Shown: positions 47,267 to 56,641 of the stretch, piece by piece
Numbering within the stretch: position 1 is the first letter of the stretch
How the letters are laid out: the number at the start of each line of letters is the position of its first letter
From: SG8-30 sp963710135
GTDB lineage: Bacteria > Pseudomonadota > Gammaproteobacteria > Steroidobacterales > Steroidobacteraceae
Reading direction: 5' to 3'
Assembly (NCBI GenBank): GCA_963710135.1
Contig: CAVPYY010000006.1
Span: 558,001 to 622,000, forward strand
DNA: 64,000 bases
Program-made: the position numbers and the translations under genes
Notes under the pieces: model-generated
Seen by the model: the letters and a program-made list of their open reading frames with translations, nothing else
Told to the model about the DNA's origin: nothing
Databases searched by the model: none

Positions 47267-49990
47267 CTAGCCGGTGGCCTGCAAGCCCTGGGCAATTCCG
47301 GAGATGCTGGCGAGCAAGGCCTGCAGCAGCGCCGGATCCTCGCGCCCGGCGGCGCGCCAGCGCCGGAGCAGGTCGACCTGCATGAAATGCATGGGATCGA
47401 GGTATGGCGAGCGCAGCATCACCGAGCGCTGCATGCGCGCGTCGTCGTCGAGCAGATCCACCTCTCCCTTCAGCCAGGTCACCCAGCGCACCGCGATGGC
47501 GTGCTCCCGGCGGATCTCGGCGGCCAGGTCCTCGAGCCCGTCGGGCGCGAGCTCGTCGTACAGCGCGGCGACGCCGAGGTCGGCACGCACCAGTTGCATT
47601 TCAACGTCGGCGACGAACCGCGAGAAATAGGGCCAGTTCGCCCACGCGGCCGCCAGCCGCCCGGCGCCTAGCTCGCGTGCCGCGGTCTCGAAGCCGCTGC
47701 CCACCCCGAACCACCCCGGCAGGGTGTGCCGGCTCTGCGTCCAGGCGAACACCCACGGCACCGGTCGCAGCGCATCCAGCGTCCGCGATTCGCCGCGAAA
47801 CGCCGGCCGGGATCCCACCTGCATGCGTTCGATGACGTCGATCGGAGTCACCGCCTCGAAGTAGCTCATGAAGCGCGGGTCACCATAGACCAGCCGTCGA
47901 TAGCGCTCACTGCTGGCGCGCGCCACCGCCGCCATGGCCTCGAGATGGCGGTCGATCGCGACCGGGGCGTCCTTGCGGCCGGCGCTGGCGAGCAGCACCG
48001 CGTGAATCGCCTGCTCGAAGGTACGCAGCGCGATGGGGTTCAGCCCGTAGTTGTTATTGACCACCTCGCCCTGCTCGGTCGCGCAGAGGCGCCCGCGAAT
48101 GGCGCCCGGTGGCGAGCTGATCACCAGCGCCTCGATCGGCCCGCCGCCGCGGCTGGCGGTGCCGCCGCGGCCATGCACCAGCCACAGCCGCGTGCCGGTC
48201 TCGGCGGCCGCGGCGACCAGCGCGGCCTGCGACTGGTACACGGCAAAGCGCGAGGCCGCGATCCCGCATTCGCGATTGCTGGTGGAATAGCCGATGACCG
48301 CGCCCTGGCGCTGGCCGCGCGCGGCCAGGTGGGCCGCGTAGACCGGCTCGGCGCAGACCGCGCGCAAGGTGTCGCCCGAGGCCTCGAGCGCGGCCGCGGT
48401 CTCGAACAGTGGCACCACGTCGAGCGGCACCTGACCGGTGTCCTTGGCCGTGATGTCGGCCCAGCGCGCCAGCAGCAGCACGGCCAGGACGTCATCGACC
48501 CCTTCGGCGCCGCTGACGATGTAATCGCCTACCGCTCTCTGGCCGAAGCGTCCGCGACCCTGAATGATGGCGTCGAACACCGCGAGCGAGCGGCGCCCGA
48601 TGGCGTCGAGGCGCGCCTTGGGGCCCTGATCCTGCGTCAACGCATCGACCAGGACCTGCCGGCGCGCGTCGCGGTCCATCGCCTGCCAGTCGTCGATGCC
48701 CAGTCCCTGCGCCACCACATGATGGTGGACGTCGGTGCGCTGACGCACGTCGAGTGTCGCCAGATGAAAGCCGAATGTCCGCGCGCGCCGGAGCAGTCTC
48801 TCGACCAGAAACAGTCCGGCGAAACGCCCGTTGTGCTCGCGCAGGCTCGTCGCGGCGAGCTCGATGTCGGCAATGAACTGGCCGACATCGTCGTAGCCAT
48901 TGGGACGGCCGTCATAAGTGGTGCGCAGGCGCGCGGCCATGTGCGTGAAGAACGCGCGGTAGGGCATTCGGTCGTGCCGCGCCGGCGCCGCCGCCTGCGC
49001 CGCAGGCATCATCACGCCGTACTCCGCGATCCGCTGCTCGAGCTCGCGGCTGACCGGCACCCGGCTCGCGCTCTGCGACAGTTTCTCGGCGACCCGCAGG
49101 CATTCCTCGAAGTAGGTGGACAGGATCACGCGCTGATGCCGCTGCAGCGTCTCGCGAATCGACTTGGCATGCACGTCCGGGTTGCCGTCCATGTCGCCGC
49201 CGACCCAGCTGCCGAAGCGCAGCAGACAGGGCACTTTGAACGACCCCGGCGCCAGGCCGTAGACGTGCTCCAGCCAGACCTCGATCTCCTCGTAGAGGGC
49301 CGGCACTTCCCGGTAGATCACCTCCGCCAGGTAGAACAGCACGTGCTCGCGTTCGTCGGCGACGGTCAGGCGCTCGCGCGGGTGCTCCTCGGTCTGCCAG
49401 CCGGTGGTCACTTCGAAGCGGATGCGCTCCATCACCGAGCGGCGCTCGCCCGGCGTGAGCGACGGATCCAGGCGCTCCATCATCAGGTCGGCGATGCGCT
49501 GCTGGTTGCGTAGCGTGGTGCGCCGCGTCGACTCGGTCGGATGCGCCGTGAAGATCGGGTAGATCACCAGCTCGCCGAGCATGGCGACCACTTCCTCGGC
49601 GTCGACGCCCGCAGCCTTCAGCCGGTACAGGCAGTCGCCGATGCCGCCAGGCTGCGGCCGGTCGCTGCGATTCAGGTAGGCCCGTCGCCGGCGGATGCGG
49701 TGCACCTTCTCGGCGAGGTTGACCACCTGGAACCAGGTCGAGAAGGCCCGCAGCAGGTCCCGCGCCAGTTCTGGCGCCCTGTCGCGCGTGCGGACCGAGA
49801 GCTCCAGCGTGCCGTTGGGGTCGCCGTCGCGCCGGCGGATCGCGGCGACCCGGTCGCGCTCGACCCGCTGCAGCAGCTCGGGACCACCCTGGTCCCGCAG
49901 GACCTCCCCGACCAGCGCGCCGAGCGCGTGGACATCGTCCCTGAGTGCCGTGTCCTTGGCCGGGAACTGGATGTCTTGTCGTGGGCTCAC
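47267..49990 (-). CDS. ppc: Phosphoenolpyruvate carboxylase, with unusual active-site loop
   Basis: Converts PEP and bicarbonate to oxaloacetate, replenishing the TCA cycle. From a GTG at 49990 (VSPRQDIQFPAKD) the protein has 907 residues. Seen: IYPIFTAHPTESTRRT with the catalytic His, WVGGDMDGNPDVHA, LVHGRGGTASRGGGP, and the conserved C-terminal end (GLQATG). The block that is usually GYSDSNKxxG is GYSTSNRECG here, with Asp-to-Thr and Lys-to-Arg changes at residues I recall as functionally important. The start is uncertain: no good Shine-Dalgarno sequence, and the frame stays open to 50095. Confidence 0.92.
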   Translation of the reverse strand: MSPRQDIQFPAKDTALRDDVHALGALVGEVLRDQGGPELLQRVERDRVAAIRRRDGDPNGTLELSVRTRDRAPELARDLLRAFSTWFQVVNLAEKVHRIRRRRAYLNRSDRPQPGGIGDCLYRLKAAGVDAEEVVAMLGELVIYPIFTAHPTESTRRTTLRNQQRIADLMMERLDPSLTPGERRSVMERIRFEVTTGWQTEEHPRERLTVADEREHVLFYLAEVIYREVPALYEEIEVWLEHVYGLAPGSFKVPCLLRFGSWVGGDMDGNPDVHAKSIRETLQRHQRVILSTYFEECLRVAEKLSQSASRVPVSRELEQRIAEYGVMMPAAQAAAPARHDRMPYRAFFTHMAARLRTTYDGRPNGYDDVGQFIADIELAATSLREHNGRFAGLFLVERLLRRARTFGFHLATLDVRQRTDVHHHVVAQGLGIDDWQAMDRDARRQVLVDALTQDQGPKARLDAIGRRSLAVFDAIIQGRGRFGQRAVGDYIVSGAEGVDDVLAVLLLARWADITAKDTGQVPLDVVPLFETAAALEASGDTLRAVCAEPVYAAHLAARGQRQGAVIGYSTSNRECGIAASRFAVYQSQAALVAAAAETGTRLWLVHGRGGTASRGGGPIEALVISSPPGAIRGRLCATEQGEVVNNNYGLNPIALRTFEQAIHAVLLASAGRKDAPVAIDRHLEAMAAVARASSERYRRLVYGDPRFMSYFEAVTPIDVIERMQVGSRPAFRGESRTLDALRPVPWVFAWTQSRHTLPGWFGVGSGFETAARELGAGRLAAAWANWPYFSRFVADVEMQLVRADLGVAALYDELAPDGLEDLAAEIRREHAIAVRWVTWLKGEVDLLDDDARMQRSVMLRSPYLDPMHFMQVDLLRRWRAAGREDPALLQALLASISGIAQGLQATG

Positions 49991-50286
49991 GGGATTCGTT
50001 GGCCGACCGGGACGCTGGCGGCGCGCGGAGCATAGCAGAGCGCGTGGCCCGCCCGACCCGGGGCATCCCACCGGGCCGTCGCGTGGCCGCAACAACGCGG
50101 CCGTCGCGGCGTACTGGACACGAACTGCGCTGTGCCGGATCCTTTCATTTCGAGCCGCCGGTGCGAATTCGTGTCAGGACACCCAGGTACCGCCTACTGT
50201 CGCCGCGTTGCGACGAGCGACCGGCGCAGCGTAAGATTCACAATTCGGCATTGTATACATTCATCCGTCATCCGAGCGAGGAATCC
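49991..50286. promoter_or_regulatory. Divergent region between ppc and the TonB receptor
   Basis: About 296 bases. Two elements stand out: GTGTCAGGACAC (50171-50182, a perfect inverted repeat around AG, one base off the GntR-linked palindrome TGTCCGGACA), and GCATTGTATACA (50248-50259), also present before the CoA-transferase gene. GAGGAA at 50277-50283 is the receptor's ribosome-binding site. Confidence 0.5.
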
Positions 50287-52833
50287 ATGAACCAGCGCAA
50301 TACCCGACTGACGGTGCTCGCGGCCGGCGTAGCGAGCGTGCTCGCCGCAGCCAGCGCCACCGCCGCTGAAGTGCAGCTCGAGGAAGTTGTGGTCACCGCA
50401 CGCCAGCGTGCCGAGCGCATCGAGGACGTGCCCGTGACGGTTCAGGCGTTCACCGCCGCGGACATCAAGGCCGCCGGCATCGAGCGCCCGCAGGACTTCA
50501 TCGCCCTGACGCCGGGTGTGGCGCAGGTGCAGACCGCCGAGGCCGGCGACCTGCAGGTCGTCATCCGCGGCATCAACACGGGTCGTGACGCCGAGACCAA
50601 CTTCGCGCTGGTCATCGACGGCGTGCTGCAGACCAACCCAAACGCCCTCAACCAGGAGCTCAACAACGTCTCCCAGATCGAGGTGTTGAAGGGACCGCAG
50701 GGCGCGCTCTACGGTCGCAACGCGGTGGCCGGCGCCATGATCATCACCACCCGCCAGCCCGGCGACTCGCCGGAGTTCGACATCGGCGCAGGCTATGGCA
50801 GCGACAACACCTACAAGGCGAACCTCTACGTCGGCGGGCCGGTGGGCAGCCTCGGCCGCGGCTCGTTCTCGGCCTATACGCGCAGCACCGACGGCCAGTT
50901 CAAGAACGACCTGCTGGATTGCGACGACTGCGTCGACTTCTTCGAGGAAACGGGCGTCTCGGCGCGCTTCCTGTTCGACGTGGGCGATACCGGCACGGTC
51001 GACTTCAAGGCCAAGTACTCGGAGATCAGCGCCGGCGCGATCAACTTCAACGCGTCCCTGGCGCTGCAGGAATCGGCCGCGTTCCTCGGCGGCCTCGGGG
51101 TGCCGAATGCGGATCTGTTCTGGGAAGACCCCAACAAGCACGACTTCGTCTACATCAACAACGTCCGGCCGCGTAACCGGCAGGACAACGTCAACTTGTC
51201 GCTGAAGGGCGATTTCGACGTGGGCGTCGGTGAACTGACCGCCGTCGCCGCGTACAACAAGCAGAACAACTATTTCCTGACCGACGGCACCAGCGCGGCC
51301 TTCTTCCTGTACAGCCTGAACCCGGTCTGCCAGCAGAGCAACGACCAGCAGCCGATCGCGCTGCCGCCGCCGTTCGGGCCCTACCTGCCCTCGGCGGGCT
51401 TCGTGCAGACGTTCTTCCCGCCGTATGGCCCGACCACCTGCGACGGCTACCAGTACCAGGTGCGGGATCAGACGGACGCGAGCCTCGAGCTGCGGCTGAC
51501 CTCCCCCGGCGACCAGGAGTTCCGCTGGCAGGTCGGCGGGTATTTCGCCGATATCGAGCGCGACGTCGTGGTGGCCCAGGGCTCGGACAACTCGATCAAC
51601 GGCTTCGGTCGCGACTTCATCAAGCGGCCGCTGGTGCTGACCGGCGAGCCGAACCCGACCGACCTGCTGTATGACGACTCCTTCAAGAGCACCGTCTACG
51701 CCGGCTTCGGCCAGCTGGCCTACGACGTCGCGGAAAACGTCGAGGTGGCGCTGGCGCTGCGCTACGACCGCGAGGTGCGTGACGTCGACAACAACGTGCC
51801 GCGCGTAGGGCCGCAGACCCCGAACTTCTTCGGCACGAGTGCCTTCATCAACCCGGCGTACGACGCGGACCCGACGCTGACGGAGATCCCCAGCCGCAGC
51901 GAGACCTTCAGCCAGTTCCAGCCGAAGCTCTCGCTCAACTGGAAGGTCACCGACGACTTCGCCCTGTTCACCTCCTACGGCTACGGCTTCCGTTCGGGCG
52001 GCTTCAACTCGACCGGCAGCTCCGCCACGGTGGAGCTGTTCTACAGCGGGCTGTGCCTGGGCGACACGCAGGCCCCGCCGGTCAACTTCCCGGCGTGCAC
52101 TGGCAACAACCGCAGCCTGCAGAACGTGAACGACGACTACCGCAAGGAAGTCTCCAAGGCGTTCGAGGCCGGCTTCAAGGCCACGGTGCTGGACGGCCGG
52201 CTGTCGTTCAACGGCGCGATCTACCAGACCGACGTCGAGGACATGCAGATCTTCAACTTCTTCGCGGGGCCGTTCGGCCTGCTGCGCGTCGTCACCAACG
52301 TCGAGGAAGTCGATATCAAGGGCTTCGAACTCGACGCGCGCTGGCGCGCGAACGAGTACGTGACCCTGTTCGCGGGCTACGGCTACACCGACTCGGAGAT
52401 CAAGCGCTACGACGCGAGGCCCTATACGCGCGGCAACAAGGTGCCCTACGCGCCAGAGTACACCGGCAGCGCCGGTATCGACCTGGCCGTGCCGCTGGGC
52501 GCCGGCGACTGGCTGTTCAATGCCCGCATCGACGGCTCGTTCGTGGGCGAGACCTGGTTCAGCGCGGTGCAGGACGAGAAGGTGCCGAACCTGTTCACTG
52601 GGTTCGGCTTCGGGCAGGGCGAGTTCTCCAAGCAGAAGCGCGATCCGTATGCCGTCGTCAACGCCCGCGCGGGCGTCACCAACGGCGCGATCAGCGTGAC
52701 GGCCTGGGGCCGCAACATCGGCGACGAGAACTACCTGCAGGAGATCATTCCTGCGCCGGAGTTCGGCGGTTCGTTCATCCACGACTCGCTGGGCGCCAGC
52801 TACGGCTTGGACGTGAGCTACTCGTTCCGCTGA
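50287..52833 (+). CDS. TonB-dependent receptor
   Basis: An outer-membrane gated channel that imports a scarce substrate at the cost of TonB energy. The 848-residue protein has a signal peptide (LAAGVASVLAAASATAAEVQ), the TonB box EEVVVTARQRAER, a plug domain (VPVTVQAFTAADIKAAGIE, GVAQVQTA, IEVLKGPQGALYGRNAVAGA) and a barrel ending in the aromatic LDVSYSFR. Start: the ATG at 50287 behind GAGGAA. A strong terminator follows. No siderophore genes lie nearby; its neighbours are catabolic, so an organic substrate is likely, which is inference. Confidence 0.95.
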   Translation: MNQRNTRLTVLAAGVASVLAAASATAAEVQLEEVVVTARQRAERIEDVPVTVQAFTAADIKAAGIERPQDFIALTPGVAQVQTAEAGDLQVVIRGINTGRDAETNFALVIDGVLQTNPNALNQELNNVSQIEVLKGPQGALYGRNAVAGAMIITTRQPGDSPEFDIGAGYGSDNTYKANLYVGGPVGSLGRGSFSAYTRSTDGQFKNDLLDCDDCVDFFEETGVSARFLFDVGDTGTVDFKAKYSEISAGAINFNASLALQESAAFLGGLGVPNADLFWEDPNKHDFVYINNVRPRNRQDNVNLSLKGDFDVGVGELTAVAAYNKQNNYFLTDGTSAAFFLYSLNPVCQQSNDQQPIALPPPFGPYLPSAGFVQTFFPPYGPTTCDGYQYQVRDQTDASLELRLTSPGDQEFRWQVGGYFADIERDVVVAQGSDNSINGFGRDFIKRPLVLTGEPNPTDLLYDDSFKSTVYAGFGQLAYDVAENVEVALALRYDREVRDVDNNVPRVGPQTPNFFGTSAFINPAYDADPTLTEIPSRSETFSQFQPKLSLNWKVTDDFALFTSYGYGFRSGGFNSTGSSATVELFYSGLCLGDTQAPPVNFPACTGNNRSLQNVNDDYRKEVSKAFEAGFKATVLDGRLSFNGAIYQTDVEDMQIFNFFAGPFGLLRVVTNVEEVDIKGFELDARWRANEYVTLFAGYGYTDSEIKRYDARPYTRGNKVPYAPEYTGSAGIDLAVPLGAGDWLFNARIDGSFVGETWFSAVQDEKVPNLFTGFGFGQGEFSKQKRDPYAVVNARAGVTNGAISVTAWGRNIGDENYLQEIIPAPEFGGSFIHDSLGASYGLDVSYSFR

Positions 52834-52854
52834 TTCCAGCCTGAGCGCCATACG

Positions 52855-52893
52855 AGGCCCGGCCGCCGGCGAGGCGTCCGGGCCTTTCTTTTT
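52855..52893 (+). terminator. Terminator of the TonB receptor gene
   Basis: AGGCCCGG (52855-52862) pairs with CCGGGCCT (52878-52885), followed by TTTCTTTTT. It lies 22 bases after the receptor stop. Confidence 0.88.
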
Positions 52894-52895
52894 CC

Positions 52896-52985
52896 GGAGG
52901 GGTCAGACGCCACTCGTGTACCGCTCTGGTACTGCTCTGACCCCTCGGGGGACAGAGCGGTACACGAGTGGCGTCTGACCCCTCC
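52896..52985. repeat. Long perfect inverted repeat, 32-bp arms
   Basis: The arms at 52896-52927 and 52954-52985 are perfect reverse complements over 32 bases (beginning GGAGGGGTCAGACGCC on the left), with a 26-base loop that contains another copy of the TCTGACCCCT end. It fills the space between the TonB receptor terminator and the stop codon of the amidohydrolase gene (52985-52987). Such GGGGTCAG palindromes resemble the REP/BIME-type elements mobilised by RAYT transposases; no transposase is nearby. It could also act as a two-way terminator. Confidence 0.85.
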
Positions 52986-53849
52986 TAGAGGTTGAAGACG
53001 CGCAGGGCGTTGTCGCGCAGGAAGAGCTGGCGGACTTCGGGCTTGAGGTTGAGGCCGGCGATCTCGTCGATGGTGCGCTTGAAGCCGAGCACCGGGAAGT
53101 CGGTGCCGAACAGCACCTTGTTGCGACCGTAGCTGTTGAGGTAACGCACGAAGCTGTCCGGCCAGTACTTCGGGCTGTGCGCATCGGCGACGATGTACAC
53201 GTTCTCGTGCTTCCAGGCCATGGCGATCATCTCGTCGTGCCAGGGAATGCCGACGTGGATGCCGCACAGCTTGAGTTCGGGGAAGTCGCAGGCCACCGCG
53301 TCGAGCGTGATCGGCCGGCCGACGCTCCTCAGGCGCTGGTCCGGCGAGTAGATCAGTGACTGCCCGACCTGGGTCAGCAGCGGCACGCCCAGCTCGACGC
53401 ACTTGGCGTAGAACGGGTACCACTTGGCGTGATCGGGCGGCAGCTCGAACCAGTGCGGATAGGCGTGCGCGCCGATGAAGCCCATGTTCCTGACCGCGTC
53501 CTCGAACGCCCGCACGCCGTCCATGCCCTGGGTCGGGTCGATGCCGGCCAGTCCGTAGAACCGCCCGGGAAACTGCTCGCAGGCACGGGCGACCACTTCG
53601 TAGGGCATGTGATACGAGCCCGGCAGCCCGAGGCGGCCGGTGCGCGCGGCCACCAGGAAGCCACGCTCGATGCCGGCCTCGGCCATCTGCCCGAGCATCA
53701 CGTCGAGCGGAACGCCCGGCATCGGGATCTTTCGACTTCACCTTGCCGACGAAGAACCCGTCCTTCCAGTCCGGCCGGTGCGACAGCGCTTCCGCCGTCC
53801 AGATGTTCACGACCGCGTCGATCGCCTTGACGTCCACCTGGTCCAGCAT
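52985..53849 (-). CDS. Amidohydrolase_2-family hydrolase (one extra base near 53731)
   Basis: A TIM-barrel metal hydrolase or decarboxylase of 287 residues after correction. Visible: an N-terminal strand (AIDAVVNIWTAEALSHRPDW), GAHAYPHWFELPPDHAKWYP, CGIHVGIPWHDEMIAMAWKH, and the C-terminal KVLFGTDFPVLGFKRTIDEI, where the Asp is a metal or catalytic residue. Deleting one A of the AAA at 53730-53732 (KVKSKIPMPGVPL) joins the two frames. It starts 18 bases after the CoA-transferase gene and is probably in its operon. The reaction cannot be read from the sequence; relatives act on aromatic or cyclic acids. Confidence 0.85.
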
Positions 53850-53867
53850 GTCCGCTCCTCGCGCCGT

Positions 53868-55069
53868 TCAGTCGACCGCCACGGCGGCGCCCGACTCCAG
53901 CAGACCGTCGATCTTCTCGGCCGGATAGCCGGCCTCGCGCAGTATCTCCCGCGTATGCTCGCCGAGCCGCGGCGCATGCCGCCTGCCTTCGTCGGCCGGG
54001 GTCGCCGAGAACCCGACCGGAAACGCGGTGCCGCGCAGCAGCCCCTCGGTCGGATGCTCCGTCAGCTTCCAGAACCCGGTCGCCTCGAGATGCGGGTCCG
54101 TGGCGAGGTCCTGGAGCGTGCTCACCCGGTTGATGGGCACGCTGGTCTTGCGCGAACCGGTCGAGCCACTCCTGGGTGGTCCGGGTCGCCATCACCTTTG
54201 CGGTTTCGGCATAGGTATCGTCGATGTTCCGGGTGCGATCGCCCATGGTGCGAAAGCGCGGATCGGCCAGCAGGTCGGGTCGCTCCACGACCTCGCAGAA
54301 CGTGTCCCAGTGCGCGTTCATGTACGGCAGGATCGCGACGTACCCGTCCAGGGTCTTGTACGGCTTGCGGTGCACGCTCATCAGCCGCACATAGCCGGGC
54401 GGACCCATCGGCGGCTCGAAGGTCATGCCCCACAGGTGCTCAGCCATGACGAAGGACACCATGGTCTCGAACATCGGCACCTCGATCTCCTGGCCCTCGC
54501 CGGTGCGCTCGCGGTGAAACAGCGCGGCCAGCACGCCATACACGACCGTGATGGCAGTGGTCTTGTCGGCGACCACCGTCGGCAGGTAGCGCGGCTCGCC
54601 CATCACCTTCTCGTTGAGCATCGCCACGCCGGCGATGGCCTGGATGGAGTCGTCCAGCGCGCCCTTGGCGCCGTAGGGACCCTTCTTGCTGTAGCCGTAC
54701 GCCCCGCAGTAGACGAGCCGCGGGTTGACGGCCTTGAGCGCCTCGTAGTCCAGCCCGAGCTTGGTCATCACCTGCGGGCGGTTGTTGTGGATGAACACGT
54801 CGGCGCCACGGCACGAGGTCGAGCACGGCCTGGCGCCCACCCTCCTGCTTCACGTCCAGCACGACGCTGCGCTTGTTGCGGTTGCAGGTGAGGTACAGCG
54901 CCGCCATGCCGGGGTGGCGGGACGCGCCGAGCTGGCGGTTGCTGTCGCCGTAGGGCGCCTCGACCTTGACGACGTCGGCACCCATGTCCGCCAGCATCTG
55001 GCAGGCCCAGGGGCCGAGCACGACGCTCGTGAACTCGACGACGCGAATACCGTCCAGGGGTCCGGGCAT
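53868..55069 (-). CDS. CaiB/BaiF-family CoA-transferase (two extra bases, near 54151 and 54810)
   Basis: Family III CoA-transferase, moving CoA between carboxylic acids. 399 residues when corrected. N-terminus GIRVVEFTSVVLGPWACQML, then VVKVEAPYG, RNKRSVVLDVK, the nucleophilic Asp region GAKGALDDSIQAIAGVA, and C-terminus PINRVSTLQDLATDPHLEAT. The frame breaks twice. Removing a G at 54810-54811 gives DLVRGADVFIHNN, and removing a base of GCGC near 54151 gives FAKTSVPINRV. Start at 55069 behind GAGGAG. It heads the CoA-transferase-amidohydrolase operon; the 12-mer GCATTGTATACA lies 49-60 bases upstream of its start. Confidence 0.88.
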
Positions 55070-55117
55070 GGGGCGCTCCTCGACCTGCTCGGCCCGCGGC
55101 GGACCGACGCGGCGGAC

Positions 55118-55129
55118 TGTATACAATGC
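55118..55129 (-). promoter_or_regulatory. GCATTGTATACA motif upstream of the CoA-transferase gene
   Basis: The same 12-mer occurs at 50248-50259 upstream of the TonB receptor. Its core TGTATACA is a perfect palindrome that also contains TATACA, a possible -10 box. Either a shared promoter element or a shared operator. Confidence 0.5.
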
Positions 55130-55212
55130 TGCCCGCCAGCGGAACCGGCGATCTGCCTACCTCTCGCGACGCGGCGCTGCAGGGGATGAAAGCCCGCCCG
55201 CAACAGGGTACA

Positions 55213-55226
55213 TTGTCCGGACATTA
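55213..55226 (+). promoter_or_regulatory. Candidate GntR operator before the isochorismatase-fold gene
   Basis: The 14-mer TTGTCCGGACATTA, centred on the palindrome TGTCCGGACA, lies 23-36 bases before the ATG at 55249. The identical 14-mer lies upstream of the GntR gene at 63949-63962. Confidence 0.7.
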
Positions 55227-55248
55227 ACACCACGTCGAGGCGCGCGTC

Positions 55249-55947
55249 ATGGCCGATCCCACCTACATCGACGATTTCACCCGCCAGTTCGTCCTGAGCC
55301 CGCGCTCCACGGCCCTGGTCCTGGTGGACATCCAGTACGCGAGTGGCAGCCGCGAGCATGGCCTCGGCAAGCTCCTCGGGTCGCAGGGGCGCCTGGCCGA
55401 CGCCGAGTATCGTTTCAACCGCATCGATCGACTGGTCGTCCCGAATTCCCGCCGGCTGGCCGACGCCTTTCGCGCGGCAGGCGCGCGGGTCATCTACGTC
55501 ACCTACGGCTCGCGACTGGCTGACTTCAGCGACGCCCCGCTGCACCTGAAGCAATGGATGCAGGCGATCGACAATCGCGTCGGCACGCGCGAGCACGAAA
55601 TCGTCGACGAACTGAAGCCGCTGCCGGGTGAACTGGTGCTCAACAAGACCACCATGGGCGCCTTCGCCTCGACCGGCATCGAGTCGCACCTGCGCGGCAT
55701 GGGCATCGAGAACATCGTCGTCACCGGCGTGTCCACCAACAATTGCGTCGGCATGACCGCCATGGAAGCCTGCGACCGCCAGTTCGGCGTGGTCATCGTG
55801 TCGGACGCCACCGGCACCTGCAGCGACGAAATGCAGGATGCCACCCTGCGGACCTTCCGCAGGCTATGGGGCCGGGTGATGACGACCGCCGAGGTGATTG
55901 CCGAAATGCAGGGCGGCGCCGTGCGGCGCGCGTCCGGCGCAAACTGA
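55249..55947 (+). CDS. Isochorismatase-like cysteine hydrolase
   Basis: A 232-residue cytoplasmic hydrolase of the isochorismatase/nicotinamidase fold with a complete triad: Asp in ALVLVDIQYASG, Lys in LVLNKTTMGAF, and Cys in VSTNNCVGMTAMEA. Relatives hydrolyse N-carbamoylsarcosine, nicotinamide, ureidoacrylate or isochorismate; this one cannot be assigned. First gene of a plus-strand operon with nitroreductase and EamA permease, divergent from the CoA-transferase. The palindrome at 55213 suggests control by the GntR protein at 63.1 kb. Confidence 0.92.
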   Translation: MADPTYIDDFTRQFVLSPRSTALVLVDIQYASGSREHGLGKLLGSQGRLADAEYRFNRIDRLVVPNSRRLADAFRAAGARVIYVTYGSRLADFSDAPLHLKQWMQAIDNRVGTREHEIVDELKPLPGELVLNKTTMGAFASTGIESHLRGMGIENIVVTGVSTNNCVGMTAMEACDRQFGVVIVSDATGTCSDEMQDATLRTFRRLWGRVMTTAEVIAEMQGGAVRRASGAN

Positions 55948-55956
55948 CCGCGCCGC

Positions 55957-56641
55957 ATGGACGTGACCGATGCGCTTGGCACGCGCTCCTCCAAGCGTGC
56001 CTTCCTGAAACGCCCCGTGGAGCGGGCGACGGTCGCGCGAGATCCTGACGCTGGCCGGCCTTGCGCCGAGTGGCAGCAACATCCAGCCCTGGCACGTCTA
56101 CGCCGTCGCGGGCGCGGCGCGCGACGACCTCTGCCGGAAGGTCACCTCCGCCGCGCGCCACGACCGCGATGCGCACCAGCGCGAATACAACTACTACCCC
56201 GACCCCTGGCGCGAACCCTACCTGGCCCGGCGCCGGGCCTGCGGCTGGGGCCTGTACACGCTGCTCGGCATCGGCCGCGGCGACCGGCAGGCCGCGCTGG
56301 AGCAGGAGCTGCGCAACTTCGACCTGTTCGGCGCGCCGGTCGGGCTGTTTTTCTACATCGATCGCGACCTGCAGCCCGGCAGCTGGCTGGACTACGGCAT
56401 GTTCCTGCAGAGCATCATGCTGGTGGCCCGTGATTTCGGACTCGACACCTGCCCGCAGGCCGCCTGGGCCAATTTCCACCGCATCGTCAGCGCCGAACTC
56501 GGCGCGCCCGCGAGCCAGATGCTGATCTGCGGCATGGCACTCGGGTACGCGGATCCGCATGACCCGGTCAACGCCTATCGCCCTGCCCGCATGGACCTCG
56601 CCGACTACGCGCGATTCGCAGGATTCGGGGGCACGACTTGA
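55957..56641 (+). CDS. Nitroreductase-family flavoprotein (one extra base near 56035)
   Basis: An FMN-dependent oxidoreductase, 227 residues once corrected. The N-terminus TRSSKRAFLKRPVERATV is followed, in the next frame, by REILTLAGLAPSGSNIQPWHVY, where Ser/Asn/Gln contact FMN, then DYGMFLQSIMLVARDFGLDT, and the C-terminal ICGMALGYADPHDPVNAYRP. An extra base in the GCGCGC run at 56034-56039 explains the break. It is ten bases after the isochorismatase-fold gene and its stop overlaps the EamA start (TTGA). Confidence 0.87.
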
